From the NCBI GenBank assembly GCA_947441615.1, contig CANEUH010000008.1, forward strand, positions 1-64,000: a stretch of DNA of 64,000 nucleotides. The letters run 5' to 3'. The notes under the pieces were generated by a model. That model was not told the DNA's origin. It saw only the letters and a list, made by a program, of their open reading frames with translations, and did no database searches. Both the position numbers and the translations under genes were made by a program. How positions within the stretch are numbered: position 1 is the first letter of the stretch; every line of letters begins with the position of its first letter. The DNA is from Bacteriovoracaceae bacterium. Its GTDB lineage: Bacteria; Bdellovibrionota; Bacteriovoracia; Bacteriovoracales; Bacteriovoracaceae. Shown here in pieces: positions 17,423 through 25,560 of this stretch.

Positions 17423-18937
17423 TTACGTATCTTTTTTAAGTGATGACAGAGCGTCATGTCCCAATGAGTGGTGATGAGATAGATCGACAACAAATTTAAT
17501 CCCAGCACTCTCACAAAATGATTTCAATTCTTCTAACTGCTCCATTACACTATGATCGATATACTCACAGTGTGTGAGATCCATTTTTACATTTTTCTTG
17601 GCTTGAGCAAGCTTCATGACCTCCTCTTTTAGTTGTAAAAAATTACTAAAGATCAGGGAACCTTCTACTTCAAAAAAGACCTCATCTCTTTGTTCAGTTT
17701 CTTTAAACTCGGGCTTGAAGGCATTTTTTATTTTTAAACCAAGAATAATTTCAACGATATATTGAGCGATCACTCCACAGAAAATCCCGACAAGAAGATC
17801 TTCAGCAAGAGTAATAATCATGGTTACAGCGAAACCGACAACGTTATCTCGACCTATTCCCCAAGCATGGAGTAAATGTTTTGGATTTCCAAGTCGCCAT
17901 CCGATCATAACAAGAATGGCAGCTAAAGCCGAAAGAGGGATAAGGTTTAAGGCCTTCGGTAAAACTAGAACTGCAAGAAGGATAACGAGACCGTGAAAAA
18001 AGTTTGAGCGCCAAGTTTTTGCTCCAAATGAAACGTTCGCTGAACTTCTCACGATTTCAGCAATCATTGGGAGACCACCGATCATTGAACTTGCTAGATT
18101 ACAAACACCCTTGGAGACAAGATCCTTATCAAGATTGGTTTTTCTTTTTAAAGGATCAATTTTATCCACTGCCGCGGCACTTAGAATTGTTTCAAGTGAG
18201 CCAACAAGAGCTAGTGTGATCGCTGATTTCCATCCGGCAAATGTATTCATGACACTAAAGTCAGGAAAAATAATCCATTGTCTTAAGTCATCTGGAACAT
18301 TAAGAAGTGTTTTACCTTCTAATCCAATCATCCCAGCAGCGATGGACCCAAGGATAACCCCTAAAAGTGGCCCTGGTATCTTTTTAAATACTGGATTTTG
18401 GACCTTATTCCAGAGAATAAGAAGCGCCAATGTCATAAGACCAACCGCTAAAACCAGCGGCTGAAAATTATTAAACGACATGGGTAGTTCAAGGAGAAGC
18501 ATGATTGGGTTTTTTGAAACAGGTGTGTGACCAATCAAAATGTGTGCTTGTTTTGCGATGATGATGATTCCGATAGCGGCCATCATTCCATGAATAACTG
18601 AGGCAGGAAACGCTGAGCCCTTTCGTCCAAGCTTAATTGTACCCATAATGATCTGTAGACCAGCGGCAACAACAGCGGCACCCAGCATTCCCTGGTAGCC
18701 AAATTGAGTACAGGCCTCAAGTACAATGACAATTAAACCAGCCGCTGGACCATTGATGGTGACATAAGCACCTCCGAGCCATGATCCAATAAGTCCCCCT
18801 ATAATTGCAGAAATTAGGCCCGCAGATGCTGGGGCCCCAGAGGCAAGCGCAATTCCAATAGAAAGGGGGAGTGCAACGAGGGCGACTGAAAATCCGGCAG
18901 AAAAATCAGCTTTATAATCGACTTTAACTTCAGACAT
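17423..18937 (-). CDS. SulP-family anion transporter with STAS domain
   Basis: A 504-residue protein with about ten to twelve membrane spans (residues 10-400), beginning with the conserved DFSAGFSVALVALPLSIGIALASGAP and including NGPAAGLIVIV and EIVRSSANVSFGAKT. The C-terminal 100 residues form a STAS domain with MDLTHCEYIDHSVMEQL. Bacterial members move sulfate, bicarbonate or dicarboxylates; the substrate is not resolved here. It is monocistronic, with about 150 AT-rich bases upstream. Confidence 0.92.
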   Translation of the reverse strand: MSEVKVDYKADFSAGFSVALVALPLSIGIALASGAPASAGLISAIIGGLIGSWLGGAYVTINGPAAGLIVIVLEACTQFGYQGMLGAAVVAAGLQIIMGTIKLGRKGSAFPASVIHGMMAAIGIIIIAKQAHILIGHTPVSKNPIMLLLELPMSFNNFQPLVLAVGLMTLALLILWNKVQNPVFKKIPGPLLGVILGSIAAGMIGLEGKTLLNVPDDLRQWIIFPDFSVMNTFAGWKSAITLALVGSLETILSAAAVDKIDPLKRKTNLDKDLVSKGVCNLASSMIGGLPMIAEIVRSSANVSFGAKTWRSNFFHGLVILLAVLVLPKALNLIPLSALAAILVMIGWRLGNPKHLLHAWGIGRDNVVGFAVTMIITLAEDLLVGIFCGVIAQYIVEIILGLKIKNAFKPEFKETEQRDEVFFEVEGSLIFSNFLQLKEEVMKLAQAKKNVKMDLTHCEYIDHSVMEQLEELKSFCESAGIKFVVDLSHHHSLGHDALSSLKKDT

Positions 18938-19093
18938 AGAACCTCGAACAAAAATAAAAACTTATTTAATAAAGTTCTCACTTCATTTCGGTTCTTGTCC
19001 AAGATATTTTCAGACAATAGACATTAATTATTATTTATCTGGATTAAAAATCATTCATTGTAAAATGTTTGATCAATAGCTGAAGAGGGGTGT

Positions 19094-19651
19094 TTAAAAA
19101 TTGATCTCTGCTCGCTCAATATCTCTCCATTCCCCTGAGGCAAGACTATTCAAAGGGAGGTTTGCGATTTTAACTCGGATAAGTCTTAGTGTTGGGTGCC
19201 CTATCGCCGCAGTCATTTTTCTCACTTGACGGTTTTTCCCTTCTACGATGGTTATTTCTATCCAGATATCTTTGACTGTTTTTCTTAACCTAACTGGTGG
19301 GTCTCTTGGAGGTGGTTCTGGCTGAGGTTCGAGAATTTTCACTTCACATGACTTCGTTTTATAATTTTCTATCATTAAGCCTTCACGCATTTTTTGAAGA
19401 CTCTCCTCACTAGGAATTCTTTCAACTAAAACCCAATATGTTTTAGGCTTTTCACTTTTAGGATTTAATAGTTTTTCAATGAATGGGCCGTCATCAGTTA
19501 ATAGAAGAAGACCCTCGGAGTCCTTATCTAGTCGTCCTGCTGGGTAAACCCCCTTAGGTAAGTCAAATTCTGATAAAGAGCGTGCCCCATCCTCTGGGGT
19601 AAATTGAGACAGAACACCATAGGGTTTATGAAATAAGATATAGCGTGGCAT
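19094..19651 (-). CDS. rluE: 23S rRNA pseudouridine synthase, RluE-like
   Basis: A 185-residue RsuA/RluE-family enzyme without the S4 domain. The catalytic Asp is in AGRLDKDSEGLLLLTDDG near residues 38-55, and the family tail motif GKNRQVRKM is near 148-156. RluE modifies U2457 of 23S rRNA in E. coli. It begins MPRYILFHKPYGVL, typical for this branch, and diverges from yciH across 79 bases. Confidence 0.92.
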   Translation of the reverse strand: MPRYILFHKPYGVLSQFTPEDGARSLSEFDLPKGVYPAGRLDKDSEGLLLLTDDGPFIEKLLNPKSEKPKTYWVLVERIPSEESLQKMREGLMIENYKTKSCEVKILEPQPEPPPRDPPVRLRKTVKDIWIEITIVEGKNRQVRKMTAAIGHPTLRLIRVKIANLPLNSLASGEWRDIERAEINF

Positions 19652-19694
19652 GGCCCCATATTAACATAAACTTCCCAGGAATGCGATTTGAGAC

Positions 19695-19723
19695 TTGACT
19701 CATGACTAGGGTCGATTTTACAT
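19695..19723 (+). promoter_or_regulatory. Sigma-70 promoter of yciH, giving a possibly leaderless mRNA
   Basis: TTGACT at 19695-19700 and TTACAT at 19718-19723 are separated by 17 bases. The expected start of transcription, about 7 bases past the -10 box, coincides with the ATG at 19731. No Shine-Dalgarno sequence is present between the -10 box and the ATG. Confidence 0.5.
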
Positions 19724-19730
19724 TCAAAAA

Positions 19731-20081
19731 ATGTCAGATTACGAAATCGTTTATTCCGATGACCCAAACTTTAAAAAACGCTGTAGTAAGTGTGGAAAGT
19801 TTCCTTGTGGCTGTCCAAAGTCTTCTGATTTAACTCCCTCATCTCACACCCTTAAAATTCGGCTTGAAAAAAATGGCCGGGGTGGAAAAAGTGTCACAGT
19901 TATTTTTGAATTACCAATGAATGACGCCTATTTTAAGGACCTTGAAAAAAAACTAAAGGCCCTCTGTGGAACTGGTGGTTCTTTCAAGAATAACATGATT
20001 GAGATTCAGGGGGATCATCGTGAAAAAATTAAGATTTTTCTAGAGAAGCTTGGCTTTAAAATAAAACTCGCTGGTGGATGA
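19731..20081 (+). CDS. yciH: SUI1/eIF1-like translation factor YciH
   Basis: A 116-residue protein. The N-terminal part has a CxxC...CxC cysteine cluster (CSKCGKFPCGC) and the C-terminal 75 residues are the SUI1 domain (GRGGKSVTVI, CGTGGSFKNNMIEIQGDH). Family members influence start-codon selection fidelity. It overlaps the DTW gene by 4 bases, so the two are coupled. No Shine-Dalgarno precedes its ATG, and the promoter places the 5' end at or near the start codon. Confidence 0.93.
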   Translation: MSDYEIVYSDDPNFKKRCSKCGKFPCGCPKSSDLTPSSHTLKIRLEKNGRGGKSVTVIFELPMNDAYFKDLEKKLKALCGTGGSFKNNMIEIQGDHREKIKIFLEKLGFKIKLAGG

Positions 20082-20809
20082 TGATTGAAGAAGAATCCCT
20101 AAAATTAAATCTATGCCTCAATTGCAGAAGAAGACTTCTTACATGTGTGTGTCACTTATTAAAGCCATTTCAAACACATTCTCGATTCATTATTCTCATG
20201 CACCCGATGGAATTTAAAAAAGAAAAAGTCGGCACGGGTCGTTTTACTCACCTCATTTTAAAAAATTCTGAAATCATTGTTGATATTGGTTTTGATAACA
20301 ATAAAAGATTCCAGGAAGTTTTAAATGATTCCACTTATGAGAGCTTTTTACTTTATCCAGGTGATAAAACAATAGATCTTGGAAGTGATGATTTAAAAAA
20401 TAATCTTATAAAGAAAGCACAATTTATCGTGATTGATGGAACATGGCCGTGTGCTAAGAAAATGATGAAGCTTACGACTTCACTACATCACATTCCTCGA
20501 GTTAGTTTTAATAATCAAAGAATCTCTGAATTTGAAGTTAAGCATCAGCCTATGCCAGGATGTTTATCGACAGTTGAATCTATACATCAGGTTCTTTTGG
20601 ATTTAAACCGTATGGGAGTTGAATCATCTCATTCAGTTCAAGAAAATTTAATGGATGTTTTTCGTTATACTGTGAAACAACAAATGAATTTGGCCGCCGA
20701 TCCTTTGAGGCAGGGTTATAGAAAAAAAGCCTTCTCCGCACCTCAACAACGTAAAATTTCCAAGAAGTGGGAAAGTCGGCTTTTATTTTTTAAGAATTCT
20801 GATGAATAA
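20078..20809 (+). CDS. DTW-domain protein, tRNA-uridine aminocarboxypropyltransferase-like
   Basis: A 243-residue protein with an N-terminal zinc-binding CxxC...CxC set (CLNCRRRLLTCVC), HPMEFKKEK..TGR near 45-58, and VIDGTWPCAKKM near 128-139, the version here of the DTW signature. TapT and related enzymes add the acp group to U47 of tRNA. Residues 79-80 contain YPG as expected. It is coupled to yciH, a translation-related neighbour, and overlaps the convergent glycosyltransferase by 20 bases. Confidence 0.85.
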   Translation: MMIEEESLKLNLCLNCRRRLLTCVCHLLKPFQTHSRFIILMHPMEFKKEKVGTGRFTHLILKNSEIIVDIGFDNNKRFQEVLNDSTYESFLLYPGDKTIDLGSDDLKNNLIKKAQFIVIDGTWPCAKKMMKLTTSLHHIPRVSFNNQRISEFEVKHQPMPGCLSTVESIHQVLLDLNRMGVESSHSVQENLMDVFRYTVKQQMNLAADPLRQGYRKKAFSAPQQRKISKKWESRLLFFKNSDE

Positions 20810-22151
20810 GTTCAATTCGAGGTTTTTCTCCCCAGCTAGGGGCCTTACCAAATGCTTTCATCAAGGCGATTAATCTCCACCATGAGTTCAGTTGCTTGTA
20901 GCCAAAATGAAGGAGAGTCGTTTCTAAAAGACACCTTGAAATAGACCAAGTGCACTTATTTGAAACGTATTTATCGTCTAGGTTGATTCCAATAATTGTA
21001 ATCATGAGATTAAACAAAAGACCTGCACTAAAAAACAGAATTGCGTGAAAGGGATTGACCCATCCAAAGAACAATGAAAAAGGAAGAACGAGGTAGGAGA
21101 CAAAGACCATGACTGGAGAAAATGCCTCGACAAGCCAGAAGTAGGGAATAGCAAAAAGTCCTAAAACACCATGTTGTGGGTGAAGAAATAAGGAACCATT
21201 TTGGAATAGTGTTTGAATTAAACCCATCTGCCAGCGCATTCTTTGTTTTGATAAATGCCTGAGAGTTCTTGGAACTTGAGTGTAACAAGTGGTTACAGGA
21301 AAAGTTTTAAAGCGGTAATTTGAGCCTTTATAGGCCTTCCTCAGTCTCACGATGAGGTCAAAGTCTTCAGTAATTGATCGAGGACTAAATCCCCCAATTT
21401 TTTTGATCGCCTCTTTCTTTAGCATACAAAATGCACCAGAAATAAGTACCGTAGAACCAATATAACTCCAACCGAGTCGCTCACATACAAATGTTCTTAA
21501 GTACTCAATCCTTTGAAAAGAAGTAAGCCACTCTTGAGCTCTCGTTTTTAGAGGTGAATTATTTTTAAGTTCTTGTCCCGATAGGACTTGAATAACTCCA
21601 CCCGCCGCAACCAGTTTAGAGTCTCTTTTAAAGGCCTTAAGGCATGCCTCGACTCCGTGTGAAGTTGGAATGGTGTCAGCATCCATCGTGCAAACGAGAT
21701 CAAAACGAGTAAATAGTAGTCCAAAATTTAGCGCCTGGGCCTTACCCATGTGAGGGGCCTCAACCACTTTAAGATTTGGTTGAGTTATGGATTGATAAAG
21801 CCTTCCAGAGGGATCATCCGTTTTTTTTAGTTGATACATGACTTGAAGTAATCTCATCGTTTGATCATGGGAGCCATCATTCACGATAATAATTTCTTTA
21901 TTCTCTTGTGGAAGTGATAGGTAAGTTTGAAGTGTTTCTACAATGAGGGATTCTTCATTGTAGGCAGGAACAAGAAAGCTTACAGAAGGAAGATCGGTGT
22001 TGGGGTCGTTCTTATCATTTTGATTAAAATGTTTAATCTTTAACCATGAAACCAGAAGCAATAACCCATAAATAAAGTTTACTCCAATAAAGTAGAGAGC
22101 AGATCCCTTGAGTAGGAGGAGGCAGATTTCCTGTAGCATTAAAACATCCAT
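20790..22151 (-). CDS. Membrane glycosyltransferase family 2 (processive, BcsA/YaiP-like)
   Basis: A 453-residue protein with an N-terminal membrane segment, a GT-A domain and C-terminal membrane spans. The processive-synthase motifs are present: IIVNDGS (near 88-94), TMDADT (near 146), ITEDFDL (near 261) and QRMRW (near 304, the QxxRW motif). It should polymerise a surface polysaccharide from a UDP-sugar. It overlaps by 13 bases the upstream YaiO-like barrel gene, the same pairing as yaiO/yaiP in E. coli. Confidence 0.88.
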   Translation of the reverse strand: MDVLMLQEICLLLLKGSALYFIGVNFIYGLLLLVSWLKIKHFNQNDKNDPNTDLPSVSFLVPAYNEESLIVETLQTYLSLPQENKEIIIVNDGSHDQTMRLLQVMYQLKKTDDPSGRLYQSITQPNLKVVEAPHMGKAQALNFGLLFTRFDLVCTMDADTIPTSHGVEACLKAFKRDSKLVAAGGVIQVLSGQELKNNSPLKTRAQEWLTSFQRIEYLRTFVCERLGWSYIGSTVLISGAFCMLKKEAIKKIGGFSPRSITEDFDLIVRLRKAYKGSNYRFKTFPVTTCYTQVPRTLRHLSKQRMRWQMGLIQTLFQNGSLFLHPQHGVLGLFAIPYFWLVEAFSPVMVFVSYLVLPFSLFFGWVNPFHAILFFSAGLLFNLMITIIGINLDDKYVSNKCTWSISRCLLETTLLHFGYKQLNSWWRLIALMKAFGKAPSWGEKPRIELIHQNS

Positions 22152-22903
22152 GTTAAATTTAATGTCGTTGTATGAAATTCCGTTTTCAATTGGTCGTAAT
22201 TTGTGTGATCGAAAATAATCTCTGTCTTAAGATCATTAATAAAAAAGTATGAAACTGCTGCTCCACCAGAAAGTGTATCAATCGGGAGAGTTGTTGTTGT
22301 TCTACCAACGAGCCCTTGTGAAACTTCTCTACCTTGATAGCCAAAGAGTGAGACGCTAAATTTATTTTCTATGTAGTATGTGGCCTTCATGCCCAAGCTA
22401 TAAACATCTCTAGATTCTGCAGGATATTTAAAGACGGCCCTCCCAAGTGAGGCAGATGGTATCAAGAGGATGTTTGGAATTTTTTCCAATTCAATGCCAA
22501 GACCTATGTTGTTCAAATGAGTGACTGAGTAACGGGTATCTTTCAAGGTTATATATGGTGTAACACCAGAAGCATAAGAAAAGTATGAGGTAATGATGGT
22601 TTGTTTTTCTGGTAAAATTTCTGATTTAAATCCTTGAAGGTATCTGACTTCTAAATTTAAACGATCATTGATGCGAGTTTGAATAAATCCGCCAAATCTT
22701 TTTTCATAAAGATCAAATCTTTCTAAGTAAGTTCCCTGAAAACCAATATCGACTTTTCTTGAAAGATTAATTTTTCCAATAAGATCTTGTTGCCGACCAA
22801 TTTTATTTTGTTTTCTAAGATTGATATGCTGGGAAGTTGCCTGAATCTCATTTCCATAAGAATTTAAGCAAGACAGCATAATTAATAAAAAAATTAAATG
22901 CAC
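22139..22903 (-). CDS. YaiO-like outer-membrane beta-barrel protein
   Basis: A 254-residue protein with a signal peptide of about 18 residues, then alternating amphipathic beta strands ending in an aromatic residue (NLTWMF), as in outer-membrane barrels. Layout and context point to the YaiO family: it is translationally coupled to a processive GT2 enzyme, where it could form an export channel. Assignment to YaiO is from architecture and neighbourhood rather than a firm motif. It faces the PilZ gene across 75 bases. Confidence 0.65.
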   Translation of the reverse strand: MHLIFLLIMLSCLNSYGNEIQATSQHINLRKQNKIGRQQDLIGKINLSRKVDIGFQGTYLERFDLYEKRFGGFIQTRINDRLNLEVRYLQGFKSEILPEKQTIITSYFSYASGVTPYITLKDTRYSVTHLNNIGLGIELEKIPNILLIPSASLGRAVFKYPAESRDVYSLGMKATYYIENKFSVSLFGYQGREVSQGLVGRTTTTLPIDTLSGGAAVSYFFINDLKTEIIFDHTNYDQLKTEFHTTTLNLTWMF

Positions 22904-22978
22904 GAATCATGGTCCTTTAAGTTGTTTATCCCATTAGATATGCTAAAATTTTCTTAAACGATTAGGCAATTAGGAATA

Positions 22979-23797
22979 ATGAAAGTATTTAAGTCGGATT
23001 CTCAGGGAATCTACGCTTACCAAAAAATCTTTAAGCATATTCACTCAAAGGGTTCAAAAATAGTGATATGGCAGTTGTCTTCCTCTACAGGAAGAACTGT
23101 GGCCAATTCAAAATTAAGTTCATTCCAAATTGAATCCGGAGTTCTTAATTTTGAGATTCCTTCCAACTATCTTATGCAACAGTCAGCTCCCATTTTTTTC
23201 TATTCTGAAGACGGGCAGTTGATATTTAAATCGGAAGGAATTGTTCTGGATAAGGACCACTTTAGCGTGAGTCTACCTCAGGAGATTAAGCTACTTGAGG
23301 AGGATGAAGTGGGCCAGATTAAGCTCATCACTGGACACGATATATCTACTATCTGGAAGTCTAAGAGATTTAATTTTGATGATGTTATAAAAGTAGATTT
23401 TGGAAAAGTCGTCGGAATGACCGACAGAACCAGTCGGGACAGAGAGTTTCTTGACAATGAATTTACTCGGGTATCACTTGAAGATGAAGACAAGCTTTAC
23501 GCTGACAAAAGGGAGAGCCCTAGGGCCAGACCTCGAGTAGATAAGTGGGTTAAGGTTTTGTCTCAAAAAACACCCGATGTTCAGCTTTTAAGAATTTTTG
23601 ATTTATCAAGGGGTGGGATAAGTTTTGTAGCGATGGAGGTTGATTTCTTCCCCGTTGGATCAAAGATTAATATCGTTGCTATTGAGGAGCACACCCTAGA
23701 TGATCCACTCGTTGGAGAGGTTATGTCTCATCGGGCAATTGATGAGTTAGACATTGAGTTTAAAATTGGCTGTAAATTTGATGAAGGCCAAGCCTAG
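22979..23797 (+). CDS. PilZ-domain protein
   Basis: A 272-residue protein with an uncharacterised N-terminal two-thirds and a PilZ domain from about residue 178. The cyclic-di-GMP signatures are present as an Arg-rich R-A-R-P-R segment and DLSRGGISF near 211-219 (the D/N-x-S-x-x-G motif). It probably responds to cyclic di-GMP. It sits divergent from the polysaccharide synthase pair, which is a common output of such signalling; that link is inference. Confidence 0.8.
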   Translation: MKVFKSDSQGIYAYQKIFKHIHSKGSKIVIWQLSSSTGRTVANSKLSSFQIESGVLNFEIPSNYLMQQSAPIFFYSEDGQLIFKSEGIVLDKDHFSVSLPQEIKLLEEDEVGQIKLITGHDISTIWKSKRFNFDDVIKVDFGKVVGMTDRTSRDREFLDNEFTRVSLEDEDKLYADKRESPRARPRVDKWVKVLSQKTPDVQLLRIFDLSRGGISFVAMEVDFFPVGSKINIVAIEEHTLDDPLVGEVMSHRAIDELDIEFKIGCKFDEGQA

Positions 23798-23800
23798 TTT

Positions 23801-24271
23801 TTAATGAAATTCATAATAATAGTTATATAAATTTTCATAATTAGTATCAGATTTTTTTATTTTCTTTTTTTGTTTTTCAAACATCTTCTTTGCCTCTTTC
23901 ATTTTGTTATCGGTCTCTTTTATATCGAGATTCTCACCAGTTTCTCCCACACCACAGATATTATTTCTTTGATGAATATAAATGAGGAATAACTTCGTTT
24001 CATTTTCCATTTTAATAATTTGAGGATCGAATAAATTCATTCTTGTCCCAATTGACATGAGATGCTCTGGAAGAATTTTAAAAATGTCATTCATTGACTT
24101 GCATGAAAGGGCCACTTCTTCATTTTCTAAGTAAGTACGCGTTTGTTGAACCCTTTCAATTAAATGATCTACTCGATTGAGCATTTCTTCCTTCACTCGC
24201 TTCTCTTTTAAGGATTGACCAAAGGCCATTTGACTCATGAAGAGCATTAAAAGGATGAGTCTAGTAGGCAT
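23801..24271 (-). CDS. Small secreted helical protein of unknown function
   Basis: A protein of about 156 residues with a signal peptide (PTRLILLMLFMSQMAFGQ), a predicted helical body, two cysteines and a Lys-rich tail. I recognise no family. The start is placed at ATG 24271 because GGGGGAA precedes it with good spacing; an upstream in-frame ATG (24286) lacks one. It converges on the PilZ gene with a 3-base gap. Confidence 0.65.
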   Translation of the reverse strand: MPTRLILLMLFMSQMAFGQSLKEKRVKEEMLNRVDHLIERVQQTRTYLENEEVALSCKSMNDIFKILPEHLMSIGTRMNLFDPQIIKMENETKLFLIYIHQRNNICGVGETGENLDIKETDNKMKEAKKMFEKQKKKIKKSDTNYENLYNYYYEFH

Positions 24272-24357
24272 AGTTCCCCCAATCATTGATAGACACGTGA
24301 CAAAACATTAAACACTTTAAGTCTATAGAATTTTGTCGTTATCGTATTCTTGAGGAA

Positions 24358-25392
24358 TTAATATTCAATACCTGTGCCAAGATCTTGAAGGATGCCGATT
24401 TGAATTCTGAGGTCAATCAGTTCCTGGTCCCAGTAGTTTGCGGTTGTGAATTGAGGGAATACTCGTTGAAAAGAATGATCCTCCCATCTTTTTGCGATCC
24501 ACGCATTAAAATGTACCATTCTCATTGTCCTGAGGGCCTCAGTTAAATTCATTTTGATCACATCTCTTCTCGTCATTTCTTTGTAGGCAGAAAGAAATCT
24601 TTCTCTATCTTCCAAACTATAATGATCTTTCCCAGGAAAAAGTAGCCACAAGTCCTGTTCAATTGGGCCAGTTAAGCAATCATCAAAATCAACTGCCATC
24701 GGTCCCGCTGAGGTCCAAACAATATTACCTCGGTGAAAGTCTCCGTGTAGTCTTTGAACTGAAAGATTTTGAAAAATGGGTTTTAAGATTTGAGAGGCCT
24801 GATTTAATAGTTGTAAATAGTGACTGAAGCTTAAATGTTCAACAGGCCTCATACTTTCTAGCGCAGTTCTATTGGAATCAATAAAGGTCAGTGGATTCAA
24901 AGGAAGTCTGTGGTTAAAACTCGCCATGGAGCCAATATTATGGATCCTTCCAATGAGTCTTCCCACTTGGTCAAGTTCATCTTTTATGAGCTCATCCTTA
25001 AGTCTTCCTTGAACTTTAGGGAATAGAGCAAACCATAATTTTGTGTCATCATCTAGATGAAGTGTTCTTTGGTTAAATTCTATTGGGGCAACCACAGGAA
25101 CTTCAAACTCTTGGAGAGTTTGAAGAAAGCGATGCTCCTCTAAAATTTGAGACTCTGACCATCGACCTGGGCGGTAAAACTTTAAAATGAAATGATTTGA
25201 ACTAAAACCTTTTCCATAATCAAGGTTAGAGGCAACTTCAATATCATAGACTCTGTTCTCTAAACTATTGAGCGCCATCACTCGGCCAGTTAATCTTTTT
25301 CCGAATAATTCAGCAGCTTTCATCACGTGATCAGGTGAGAGAAGGTGAAAGTGTCTCGTCTCCTCACCCCAGAGGTTTTGAAGATCTGCCAT
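24358..25392 (-). CDS. srkA: Stress response kinase A (YihE/RdoA family)
   Basis: A 344-residue aminoglycoside-phosphotransferase-fold Ser/Thr kinase. The catalytic loop is RLHGDFHRGNIVW (near 214-226) and the metal-binding motif is AVDFDDCLTGP (near 232-242). The N-terminus has the family pattern with SLENRVYDI. E. coli SrkA counters MazEF-type and envelope stress. Length is normal. Confidence 0.93.
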   Translation of the reverse strand: MADLQNLWGEETRHFHLLSPDHVMKAAELFGKRLTGRVMALNSLENRVYDIEVASNLDYGKGFSSNHFILKFYRPGRWSESQILEEHRFLQTLQEFEVPVVAPIEFNQRTLHLDDDTKLWFALFPKVQGRLKDELIKDELDQVGRLIGRIHNIGSMASFNHRLPLNPLTFIDSNRTALESMRPVEHLSFSHYLQLLNQASQILKPIFQNLSVQRLHGDFHRGNIVWTSAGPMAVDFDDCLTGPIEQDLWLLFPGKDHYSLEDRERFLSAYKEMTRRDVIKMNLTEALRTMRMVHFNAWIAKRWEDHSFQRVFPQFTTANYWDQELIDLRIQIGILQDLGTGIEY

Positions 25393-25520
25393 ATATTAGA
25401 CTCAACTTTTTGTTAGGATGTTCTTATTTCTTTTCCCTATAATGATGTCTAAGTATTCAATTATCCAGAGTTATTTATAAGTTTAACTCTGATTTTTTCT
25501 CCAATTAAATACCTTTCCCG

Positions 25521-25529
25521 TGATATAAT
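25521..25529 (+). promoter_or_regulatory. Extended -10 promoter
   Basis: TGATATAAT gives a TGn motif directly before a perfect TATAAT (25524-25529). No good -35 box is present at the expected distance, as is usual for extended -10 promoters. The predicted start near 25536 leaves a 25-base leader that contains AAAGGA at 25549-25554. Confidence 0.55.
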
Positions 25530-25560
25530 TTAGCTAATTCAATTACTTAAAGGACCCTAT

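Noticed and set aside
25438..25443. A TATAAT on the plus strand about 120 bases before the 925-codon gene
   Set aside because: No -35 box or TGn extension accompanies it; the site at 25521-25529 is better placed.
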